This document shows, one piece after another, positions 46,284 through 53,997 of a stretch of DNA of 64,000 nucleotides. How positions within the stretch are numbered: position 1 is the stretch's first letter; each line of letters opens with the position of its first letter. Position numbers and translations under genes: made by a program. Below the pieces are notes generated by a model that did no database searches, was not told the DNA's origin, and was given only the letters and a program-made list of their open reading frames with translations. Source of the DNA: Paraburkholderia translucens (GTDB taxonomy: Bacteria > Pseudomonadota > Gammaproteobacteria > Burkholderiales > Burkholderiaceae); contig NZ_JAJITC010000003.1 in the NCBI RefSeq assembly GCF_020881035.1, positions 186,001 through 250,000 of the forward strand. Direction: 5' to 3'.

Positions 46284-47699
46284 TCAGGCGCCAATCAGGC
46301 TTTGACCGCACACGCGCACGACCTGGCCCGTCACGCCCGCCGAGCCCGGATGCGCGAGCCACGCGATGGTCTGCGCGACGTCGACGGGCTGGCCGCCCTG
46401 GCTCATCGAGTTCATGCGGCGGCCGGCCTCGCGGATCGCGAACGGAAGCATCGCGGTCATCTGCGTTTCGATGAAGCCGGGCGCGACCGCGTTGATCGTG
46501 ATGCCGCGCGCGCGCAGGTGCGGCGCCATGCTCTCGATGCGGCCGATCACGCCAGCCTTCGAAGTCGCGTAATTGGTCTGGCCGGGATTGCCCGCGATGC
46601 CGCTGATCGACGACACCGCGACGATGCGCCCGCCGTCGCGGAGGATGCCGCCCGCGAGCAGCGCGTCGTCGATGCGCTCCTGCGCGCTCAGATTGATGTC
46701 GATCACGCCTTGCCATGCGGCGTCGGACATCTTCGCGATGGTCTTGTCCTTCGTGATGCCGGCGTTGTGCACGACGATATCGACACCGAGCTCGTCGAGT
46801 GCGGCGGCGATCTGCGCGGGCGCTTCGGGCGCGGCGATGTCGAACGTGAGCGCGCTGCTGTTCAACTGACGCATCGTCGCGGCGAGCGCGTCGCGCGCGG
46901 ACGGAACGTCGAGGCCGATCACCTGCGCGCCCTCGGCTGCGAGCACGCTCGCGATCGCCGCGCCGATGCCGCGCGCGGCGCCCGTGACGAGCGCGCGCCG
47001 TGCGGCGAGCGGCTGGCGCCAGTCGAACGCGGGCGCGTTGTGGGGGATCGTGCCGTTGGCCGCGATCCGCACCACCTGGCCCGACACATAGGCCGAGCGC
47101 GGCGACAGAAAAAAGCGCAGCGTCGCCTCGGCGCCGCCTTCCGCGCCTTGCCCGATGTACACGAGATTCGCGGTGATGCCGCGCCGCGCCTCCTTGCCGA
47201 GCGAGCGCACGAGCCCTTCGAGCGCGCGTTGGGCGGTCCATTGACGCGGGCTCGCGCAGGCCTCGGGCGGCCGCCCGAGCACGACGATGCGCCCGCACTT
47301 GCCGAGCGAGCGCAGCGTGTCGTGGAAAAAGCCGTGCAGCGGTTCGAGCTGGCTGCTGTCGTCGATACCGCTCGCGTCGAACAGCAGCGCGGCGAGCTTG
47401 CCCGGCGAACCGGCTTCCGCCGGCTCGAAGCGGCCGGTCATCAGGCCGCGACGGTTGGCGAGCGCCACCCACAGCGCGGCGCTGTCGTGCGCGACGCTCG
47501 TCATGCCGACGCTCGCGACGAGACTCGCAAGCGCGTCGAGCAGCCGGGGTTCGCGGCCCGCGCCGATCGCGATCAGACCGTCGAACTCGGGGCGGTCCGC
47601 GCGATAGCGCCGCAGCACCTCGGGCTTCGGCAGGCCGAGCGAGCGCACGAGACCCCCGCCGAACGGCGAGTTGACGAAGTTCAGATACGAGTCGTTCAT
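46284..47699 (-). CDS. high-molecular-weight 3-oxoacyl-thioester reductase (FabG4-like, two Rossmann domains)
   Basis: A 471-residue short-chain dehydrogenase, nearly twice the usual FabG length. The C-terminal half is a full SDR: TGAARGIG (239-246), HNAG (311-314) and the catalytic triad Ser364, Tyr377, Lys381 with the spacing seen in FabG4. The N-terminal half (about 1-225) is a second Rossmann-like domain that has lost the GxxxGxG motif. This architecture is that of HMwFabG/FabG4 of mycobacteria and several proteobacterial relatives. It reduces 3-oxoacyl-CoA to 3-hydroxyacyl-CoA with NAD(P)H. The hydratase gene follows 14 bases downstream. Confidence 0.88.
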   Translation of the reverse strand: MNDSYLNFVNSPFGGGLVRSLGLPKPEVLRRYRADRPEFDGLIAIGAGREPRLLDALASLVASVGMTSVAHDSAALWVALANRRGLMTGRFEPAEAGSPGKLAALLFDASGIDDSSQLEPLHGFFHDTLRSLGKCGRIVVLGRPPEACASPRQWTAQRALEGLVRSLGKEARRGITANLVYIGQGAEGGAEATLRFFLSPRSAYVSGQVVRIAANGTIPHNAPAFDWRQPLAARRALVTGAARGIGAAIASVLAAEGAQVIGLDVPSARDALAATMRQLNSSALTFDIAAPEAPAQIAAALDELGVDIVVHNAGITKDKTIAKMSDAAWQGVIDINLSAQERIDDALLAGGILRDGGRIVAVSSISGIAGNPGQTNYATSKAGVIGRIESMAPHLRARGITINAVAPGFIETQMTAMLPFAIREAGRRMNSMSQGGQPVDVAQTIAWLAHPGSAGVTGQVVRVCGQSLIGA

Positions 47700-47810
47700 G
47701 TGATCGGTTGCTCCGCTGGACGCGCCGTAGCTGGCCTCTTTGCTCTCCGGGGCCGCCGGACGTGTGCCAGTGTGCCTTGAGTTGCGTGGCGCGTCATGCC
47801 GCGCGGACGA

Positions 47811-47844
47811 AAAAAAAGCCGTTCCGAATGGATCGGAACGGCTT
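47811..47844 (-). terminator. intrinsic terminator
   Basis: AAGCCGTTCCGA (47816-47827) and TCGGAACGGCTT (47833-47844) form a perfect 12-pair stem with a five-base loop. On the minus strand a T run follows, terminating the MFS gene and separating it from the fatty-acyl cluster. Confidence 0.9.
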
Positions 47845-47873
47845 CGCCGTAGCGGTTCGAGCGCCTGACGCGC

Positions 47874-49124
47874 TTACACCTGTCCTCCGACAGCGCTCCC
47901 CGTCGAGCCCGCCTCGACGACGTCACGCGCGGACTGCGTCATGTCGATGCCGCGGCGCTCCCGGCTGAACGGAATCAGCGCGCAGATCACGATCGCGACG
48001 ACGCCGATCACGACCGCCATCACGAGCGCGTAGTCGTTGTTGTGCAGTTCGGCGAGCTTCGCTTGCAGCGGACCGTTGACCGACGCGATGAGATTGCCCA
48101 GCTGATACACGAGGCCGGGGAAGGTCGCGCGAATTTCATCGGGCGAGATTTCGTTCAGGTGCACCGGAATCACGCCCCATGCCCCTTGCACCGAGATCTG
48201 CATCAGGAACGCACCGAGCGCGAGCAGCATCGGCGTGCTCGAGAAAGCCCACAGCGGCAGCACCGGCAGCGCGATCAGCGCGGCGATGAAGATCGCGCGC
48301 TTACGGCCGATCCGCTCCGACATCCAGCCGAAGAAGAGCCCCCCGCAAATCGCGCCGATGTTCAGCGTGATCGTGATCCACGACACCGTGTGCGCGCCGA
48401 ATTGATGCTGCACGCGCAGGAAGGTCGGATACAGATCCTGCGAGCCGTGCGAGAAGAAGTTGAACGCGGTCATCAGGATGATCGCGTAGATCGACAGGCC
48501 GATATTCTGCTTGAGCGTCGCGACGAGACCGGGACGCACCTTCTTTTCGAGCGTCTGGAACGCCGGCGACTCCGGCACGTGCGCGCGAATGTAGAGCACG
48601 AGCAGCGCGGGCAGCACGCCGACGAAGAACATGCCGCGCCAGCCGATGTATTGAAAGAACAGGCCGAACACGATCGAAGCCAGCAGGTACCCGCTCGGAT
48701 AGCCGGCCTGCAGGAGACCCGAAACGATACCGCGCGACTTCGGCGGCACGGTTTCCATGGTCAGCGCGCCGCCGACACCCCATTCGCCGCCCATCGCGAT
48801 ACCGAACAGGGCGCGCAGCACGAGCAGCGTCATCAGGTTCGGCGACAGGCCGGACAGCAGTTCGAGCAGCGAAAAGCACGCGATGTTGAGCATGAGGGTC
48901 GGACGGCGGCCGTGTTTGTCGGCGAGCCAGCCGAAAATCAATGCGCCGAGCGGACGCATCATCAAGGTCAACATGATCGCGACCGCGACCGACGGAATGT
49001 CCGTATTGAATTCCTGCGCGATATCTTTCAATACGAACACCATCAGAAAGAAATCGAATGCGTCGAGGGTCCAGCCCAGATAGGCGGCGATCGTGACGTT
49101 TCTTTGTTCCCGAGTCCAGCTCAT
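47874..49124 (-). CDS. MFS metabolite:proton symporter
   Basis: A 416-residue carrier with twelve membrane helices. Signature blocks are YLGWTLDAFDFFLMVFVLKDIA in helix 1, GWLADKHGRRPTLM in the 2-3 loop, and GGEWGVGGALTMETVP in helix 4-5, typical of sialate:H+ / lactate:H+ (SHS) symporters and aromatic acid carriers. Probable role: uptake of an organic acid. It has its own terminator and is transcribed leftwards like the fatty-acyl genes, but it is separated from them by about 170 bases, so it is likely a separate unit. Confidence 0.88.
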   Translation of the reverse strand: MSWTREQRNVTIAAYLGWTLDAFDFFLMVFVLKDIAQEFNTDIPSVAVAIMLTLMMRPLGALIFGWLADKHGRRPTLMLNIACFSLLELLSGLSPNLMTLLVLRALFGIAMGGEWGVGGALTMETVPPKSRGIVSGLLQAGYPSGYLLASIVFGLFFQYIGWRGMFFVGVLPALLVLYIRAHVPESPAFQTLEKKVRPGLVATLKQNIGLSIYAIILMTAFNFFSHGSQDLYPTFLRVQHQFGAHTVSWITITLNIGAICGGLFFGWMSERIGRKRAIFIAALIALPVLPLWAFSSTPMLLALGAFLMQISVQGAWGVIPVHLNEISPDEIRATFPGLVYQLGNLIASVNGPLQAKLAELHNNDYALVMAVVIGVVAIVICALIPFSRERRGIDMTQSARDVVEAGSTGSAVGGQV

Positions 49125-49545
49125 GGATCGTTCTCCCGAGTCTCCAGATCTCCAGAAGTCCGCGTTGGACGACGGGCCGCTCCATTGCCCCTTGCGCTTG
49201 ACGGCAGACGTTTCCGGGCGAGTGTACGCCGAGCGTTAAGCGGCTGCTTGATTGAAGCCGCGTTTATCGGTGTTAATCCCGAGCAAATTTCGTGCTGAAT
49301 CCGCAACGCATACTCAATGTCGGTCAAATGTAATGGCGGGAGCGATTCGTGTGTGTCGTTTGTAATGTTGATCGGGACTACGCCAAGCGTTCTTTGGTCA
49401 GATCGATGGCCATGACGTTTTGACTGGACGAGCGCGGTTCTGCCGGGCTGCGCACCTTACGACGACTCGTAGACCGGCGGGGCGCGCCGCGCGCCGCACC
49501 GAACGTTCATGTACAGTTACTTCGCCAACGTATCGACATATCGCT
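49125..49545. other. divergent intergenic region
   Basis: About 420 bases between the leftward MFS gene and the rightward gene at 49546. The base composition near 49330-49420 is less GC-rich and should hold promoters. No gene or repeat seen. Confidence 0.45.
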
Positions 49546-50940
49546 ATGTCAGTGAAGCCATCGCCCTCCTTGCTCGATGAGAAGCTCGACGCTGTCGCGC
49601 GCCGTTATCGCCTGCCGGCGCTCGCGATCGTGTGTGCATCGACGCAGCAGGCGAGTCCCGCCACCATGCTCGCGCTCGCGATCGAGCAGGCTCGCGAGGC
49701 GAGCGCGCGTGGCGAAGCGCCGGAGGCGGCGAACCGGCGGCTCTTCATCGAGACGCTCGCGCGCATGATTCGGGACGCGATGCGCGAGGAAGGCGGCGAC
49801 CCGGTGTTTCAGGCGATGCTGCTGCGGCATCGCAACGCCGTGGTGCGCGAGTACGCGTCGCTCGCCGCGCACGCAAGTGTCGATCGCCGGCTGATTCACG
49901 CGGCCGTCAATGCGATCGCTCATCCAGCCAAACAGCAGCGGTTGCTGCCCGGTCCGCAACGCGATGCGTTGGCGCGGCTGCACGCGCTCGCGTTCGCCGA
50001 GGCGTGGCCCGCGCTGGCCGACGCCTTGCAGCGTTGCCTCGAGACCCCGCGAATCGCGCATGAAGCGGCGCTGCAACGCGGCCTTGCGCAATTGCTGGAG
50101 AGTGACGCGTTGCATCGCCTGCGGCGTCTCGACGCGCTCACGTCCGACGAGCGCGTGCGTCACTACCAGGTGCTGTGGGATCGCCAGGGGCCGCGCCCGG
50201 GAAGCTCGAGTGCCGTCGCGCGAGGCTTGAGCTCGAAGCGGCGCGGCGCCGCGGTCGAAGCATCGGCCACCGATGCGCTCGCCGCACTCGCGCGGCGGCT
50301 GAACGACGCGCAGGGTGAGTTCGCGACTTACCGTGTCGTGAATTCGATGCGCGTGCCGGCCGCGATACCCGCGAGCCACGAGCGCGCGAAGACCGAATGG
50401 GACGTGGTGCTGCTGCGCGAGGCGCAGCCTCCGGCCGACGCCGCGACGTGGGACGTGTGCCTGCTCGTCGAAGCGAAGGCATCGGTGGACGCGGCCACCA
50501 CCGATCTGCCGCGGCTCGTGCGCGGACTGACGCTGCTCGCGCACGCGGACCCGCACACCGTCTATTCGTTCCGCACGTTGCAGGGGACGGTGCGGCTGCG
50601 CGGCGCTTCGCTGGCCGCGCTGACGAGCGACGGACCCGGTCTGCGCAGGACCGTGCTCTATTGCTGCGACGCGCCCGTCGAAGCGACGCCGCGCGTGCTG
50701 AGTCCCGCGAGCCGGATGCAGCTGCTGTCGGCCCACGCCAGCCTCGAATTCGCGAGCGCGCTGGCGGAAGGTCGCGAAGCCGATTCCGCGGACCTCGAAC
50801 CGGTGTGGCGTCAGTTGCTCGAATCGCCGCGATGGCGCGCGGTGCTCGACCAGTACGCCACGCTGCGCGAGGTCCGCGAATTGATGGTTCATCCGGAAGA
50901 CCTGCGGGCCGCGGTCGATATCGCCACGCAAGACGGTTGA
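49546..50940 (+). CDS. unknown protein with a PD-(D/E)XK-like nuclease motif
   Basis: A 464-residue soluble protein. Residues 1-200 are helical, Ala/Arg/Leu-rich and have no family I recognise. From about 230 the pattern GAAVEASATDALAALARR (234-251) gives a helix with Glu238, then TEWDVVLLRE with Asp286 and, 23 residues on, CLLVEAKAS with Glu309 and Lys311. Helix-Glu, then strand-Asp, strand-ExK is the arrangement of PD-(D/E)XK restriction-like nucleases. The start MSVKPSP at 49546 is chosen because the 42 preceding codons are Arg/Thr-rich noise. The next gene (50973) lies 32 bases on, with an excellent ribosome binding site, so the two are probably an operon. Function is inference only. Confidence 0.6.
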   Translation: MSVKPSPSLLDEKLDAVARRYRLPALAIVCASTQQASPATMLALAIEQAREASARGEAPEAANRRLFIETLARMIRDAMREEGGDPVFQAMLLRHRNAVVREYASLAAHASVDRRLIHAAVNAIAHPAKQQRLLPGPQRDALARLHALAFAEAWPALADALQRCLETPRIAHEAALQRGLAQLLESDALHRLRRLDALTSDERVRHYQVLWDRQGPRPGSSSAVARGLSSKRRGAAVEASATDALAALARRLNDAQGEFATYRVVNSMRVPAAIPASHERAKTEWDVVLLREAQPPADAATWDVCLLVEAKASVDAATTDLPRLVRGLTLLAHADPHTVYSFRTLQGTVRLRGASLAALTSDGPGLRRTVLYCCDAPVEATPRVLSPASRMQLLSAHASLEFASALAEGREADSADLEPVWRQLLESPRWRAVLDQYATLREVRELMVHPEDLRAAVDIATQDG

Positions 50941-50972
50941 GCGCCGCGCGCGCATCGCTAAGGAGGCGGACC

Positions 50973-51905
50973 ATGAGCAGGCTTGCCAGATCAGCAGCCG
51001 TCGACGAGCGGGCCCGGCGGTGGTGGAGCTTCGTCATAGCGACGCTTTTCTGCTTCCTGTGCCAGAGCACCTTCGCGCAAGCGGACGACAGCGCGGCTCG
51101 CCTGCGGGACAAATATCAGAGTCTGACGCAGCAACTTGCGCACAACCCGTTTCAGCGTCCCTTGCACCTTGAATCGCAGGAGTTGCCGTCGGCGCTCAAG
51201 GGCGATATTTATGGTGTGCTCAATTATCCTTTCGCGGTGGTCAGCGGCGCGCTCAGCGACCCGGCGCAGGGCCCGGCCAACTGGTGCGACGTGCTGATCC
51301 TGCATCTGAACACCAAATACTGTCATGCCTCGAGCGGCGCCAATGGTACGGTCCTCACCGTGAACATCGGCAAGAAAACCGAGGAATCACTGTCGTCGTC
51401 CTACCGGGTGCAATTCGACTTTCGCCCGGTCGCGAGCACCCCGGATTATTTTCGCGTCGAGCTAAGCGCGGCGACGGGGCCGCTCAGCACGAAAGACTAC
51501 CGGATCGTGCTGGAAGCGATACCCGTGGACGATAGCCGCACCTTTATCCATCTGACTTACGCCTATGGGTACGGCACGGCGGGACGGCTTGCCATGAAAA
51601 CCTATCTGGCGACGATCGGCAGCGACAAGGTCGGCTTTTCCTCAACGCGCGATCCATCGACGGGCGAGACGCAATACATCGGCGGCGTGCGTGGTCTGGT
51701 GGAACGCAATACCATGCGCTACTACCTCGCCATCGATGCCTATCTTGGTGCGCTGTCCAGTCCGGCCAATGCCCGCGTCGAAAAACGCTTCGCGGACTGG
51801 TTCGATGCGACCGAGCAGTATCCGCGGCAATTGCATGAGGTCAGCCGCGCCGACTACATGCAAATGAAGCACAACGAGTATCAACGTCAGCAGACCGCCC
51901 AGTAG
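50973..51905 (+). CDS. exported protein, unknown function
   Basis: A 310-residue protein with AAGGAGG before ATG 50973. The N-terminal hydrophobic segment (about 18-34, ending FAQA) is a signal peptide. The mature part shows no enzyme motif; two Cys (in NWCDVLILHLNTKYCHASS) could form a disulfide, and the beta-rich middle (VQFDFRPV, YFRVELSAATGPL) suggests a lipid-binding or barrel-like fold. Its C-terminus is a charged helix (YMQMKHNEYQRQQ). It seems co-transcribed with the PD-(D/E)XK-like gene but the link is unexplained. Confidence 0.7.
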   Translation: MSRLARSAAVDERARRWWSFVIATLFCFLCQSTFAQADDSAARLRDKYQSLTQQLAHNPFQRPLHLESQELPSALKGDIYGVLNYPFAVVSGALSDPAQGPANWCDVLILHLNTKYCHASSGANGTVLTVNIGKKTEESLSSSYRVQFDFRPVASTPDYFRVELSAATGPLSTKDYRIVLEAIPVDDSRTFIHLTYAYGYGTAGRLAMKTYLATIGSDKVGFSSTRDPSTGETQYIGGVRGLVERNTMRYYLAIDAYLGALSSPANARVEKRFADWFDATEQYPRQLHEVSRADYMQMKHNEYQRQQTAQ

Positions 51906-52069
51906 GATGCGCGGCGGCGCGCCATCGAATTGAAATCTTGCGTCGCTCAGGTGTCGATCCGGAGGTTCGTCGAACGTCGTTGCCTGGTAGGACAATCGGT
52001 CAGCAACGTCGGATTCGCGTTTCGCGCCGATTCTGGCCGCCATCACAACCCGATTCAGGAGAACACACC

Positions 52070-52498
52070 GTGGACAGACCCGACAATCCGATCCTGCAGG
52101 TGCTGGAAGACTACACAGCCGCGGTATGGGCAAAAAACGTGGACTCGTTCGTCGCGCTATACGACCGGGATACGGTGGTCTTCGACATGTGGGGGGCATG
52201 GTCGCACCATGGCATCGCATCGTGGCGGGCAGTGGTCCAGGGCTGGTTCGGCTCGCTGGGTAAAGAGCGGGTGATCGTGGATTTCAGCGATGCGCGAACG
52301 ATCGTGGCCGCGGACCTCGCCGTGGTTCACGCCTTCGCGACTTACAAAGCCGTCGATGCCGACGGCCTGGAGTTGCGCTCGATGGACAATCGCCTGACCA
52401 TGACGCTCCGGCAGCAAGCCGAGGGGTGGAAGATCGTCCACCAGCACACGTCGTCGCCGATCGAGGTCGGCACGGCGCAAGTCATTTTCAGGCGCTAA
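52070..52498 (+). CDS. SnoaL/DUF4440-like NTF2-fold protein
   Basis: A 142-residue protein with the alpha+beta cone fold. Sequence signs are the N-terminal helix (LEDYTAAVWAKNVDSFVALYD), DTVVFDMWG, the GIASWRAVVQGWFGSL helix and the closing GWKIVHQHTS strand, typical of SnoaL-like and ketosteroid isomerase-like proteins. The start is GTG 52070 with AGGAG nine bases upstream; the longer frame has no signal. Substrate unknown. Confidence 0.85.
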   Translation: MDRPDNPILQVLEDYTAAVWAKNVDSFVALYDRDTVVFDMWGAWSHHGIASWRAVVQGWFGSLGKERVIVDFSDARTIVAADLAVVHAFATYKAVDADGLELRSMDNRLTMTLRQQAEGWKIVHQHTSSPIEVGTAQVIFRR

Positions 52499-52532
52499 CT
52501 CAGCGACACGCCCTTCTGTTCAAAGCCCAGCC

Positions 52533-52934
52533 ATGAAACCATTGCTTGCCGGCCGATGCCTTTGCGGCGCCGTCCATTACTCGGTAAAGGACGAGTTCGT
52601 CTATGCGTTGAACTGCCATTGTTCCAACTGTCGGCGTGCAACCGGCTCGGCGTTCAAACCATTCGCGGGCATCGAGCGTGACAAGCTGCGTATCACCGAG
52701 GGCGAAGACAGCCTGTTGATTTTCGGTGATGAACGAGCGGAACACGATGTGCGCTGCAAGCTATGCGGAAGCCTGATGTTCTCGGTGGTTCGTCAGGGGC
52801 AATACGTTCATGTCACGCTGGGAACCCTGACGGACTCACCCTCCATGCGTCCCACTGCCCACATTTTCGTGGGTTCGAAAGCACCGTGGTATTCCATCAC
52901 TGACCAACTGCCGCAACACGACGAATTCGGGTAA
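52533..52934 (+). CDS. GFA-family zinc protein (glutathione-dependent formaldehyde-activating enzyme-like)
   Basis: A 133-residue GFA/CENP-V fold protein. The seven metal-binding cysteines are in place: Cys9-x-Cys11, Cys28-x-Cys30-x2-Cys33 and Cys75-x2-Cys78. The founding member was proposed to catalyse glutathione addition to formaldehyde, but many members have other or unknown roles, so the activity is not assured. It follows the SnoaL-like gene by 35 bases on the same strand. Confidence 0.9.
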   Translation: MKPLLAGRCLCGAVHYSVKDEFVYALNCHCSNCRRATGSAFKPFAGIERDKLRITEGEDSLLIFGDERAEHDVRCKLCGSLMFSVVRQGQYVHVTLGTLTDSPSMRPTAHIFVGSKAPWYSITDQLPQHDEFG

Positions 52935-52992
52935 ATGCGCGCGGTCGTTTGCGTGGAGCGGCCGCCTGTTCGTCGCGTCTCGCGTGAATCCC

Positions 52993-53997
52993 TTAGTAGT
53001 ACAGCGTGACGACGATCGTATCGACGTAATCGCCGACTGCAAGGTCGGGTTGGGCTGGCACGAGGCCATAAACGGTGAGAGATACCGTGTTGCCGGCAGT
53101 GTCGGTCGTGCCTTGAACCATGCTTGCGTCATCGTTGCCCCAGACCTGCGTGGCGCTCGAGTCCTGATACAGCTGATAGCGCACGAATCCGCCGGTTCCG
53201 GCCATGCGGCGCATGGAGCCATCGAAATTCAGCCCATTGTCGAGGCCCACGCTCCAGGTCGTGCCGGGCGGGCATTCGACCCGGATGTTGCCGGTTTCCC
53301 TCAACTGGCTTAGAGGAGGGGGCACGGCTCCGAAGTCGATATCGGTGGCGGCAACCCAGCAACCGTACTCGAACGTCGCAAGGACGCCTGAGGAATTGAA
53401 CATGGAGATGCCGCCGCCGATCCCGCCGGTGGTGCAGTCCGCCGAACTGGCAAAGCTCGCGGTGCTGTACCGGAAGCGCAGAAGGCCCGTGATGCCTTGC
53501 TCCGAAAAGGGGATGGCCGCGGGAACCGCTTGCCCCGGATAGACCCAGCCGTAGATGGGGATATTGACGGTCTGAGGCGTCGCAGGTGCAGCCACGATCT
53601 GCACCTGGTAGACGGGCGTGGAGCCCGGTGCTCCGATGTGCTGTGTGTGGACGGGATCGGAAAACAGGTCGTAGTTGAGATAGGCGTTGTTGTAGTTGCT
53701 CATGCGCCGTGTCGGCTGCCCACCGCTCCATTGGCCCGGGTTCAGATAGATGCAGACCTGGTAGTGGAAGGTTTGGCCACCTGAAAAGTCCGGCTCGCAG
53801 GTAATGTTCAGCTGGGATGTAGCCGGGCGGCCACTGCTCGTGACCGTGCCGAAGTCCATGCCGAACGCGCCGTTGACGAAACAGGAGTCCGAGGACTGCG
53901 CGTGGGCCGGCTGTACGTGAAGCGCCAGGGCGACGAAGACCGCGAGCCAGAACATGAGCGCGGCCGGGTTGCGAGGCGACGCGCGGGCTATCGGCAT
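52993..53997 (-). CDS. csuE: CsuE-like pilus tip adhesin with two spore-coat-U domains
   Basis: A 334-residue secreted subunit. A signal peptide (about 1-33, ending AHA) is followed by two SCPU domains, the first from CFVNGAFGMDFGTVTSS and the second from CWVAATDIDFGAVPPPLSQ. Two-domain proteins of this type cap Csu archaic pili and bind hydrophobic surfaces. Start ATG 53997 has GGAG upstream, and overlaps the usher stop by ten bases. Last gene of the Csu operon. Confidence 0.85.
   Translation of the reverse strand: MPIARASPRNPAALMFWLAVFVALALHVQPAHAQSSDSCFVNGAFGMDFGTVTSSGRPATSQLNITCEPDFSGGQTFHYQVCIYLNPGQWSGGQPTRRMSNYNNAYLNYDLFSDPVHTQHIGAPGSTPVYQVQIVAAPATPQTVNIPIYGWVYPGQAVPAAIPFSEQGITGLLRFRYSTASFASSADCTTGGIGGGISMFNSSGVLATFEYGCWVAATDIDFGAVPPPLSQLRETGNIRVECPPGTTWSVGLDNGLNFDGSMRRMAGTGGFVRYQLYQDSSATQVWGNDDASMVQGTTDTAGNTVSLTVYGLVPAQPDLAVGDYVDTIVVTLYY

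Noticed and set aside
46270..47472. Upstream extension of the MaoC hydratase frame
   Set aside because: The extra 400 codons lie across the reductase gene in another frame and are Arg-rich; a ribosome binding site and natural start exist at 46269.
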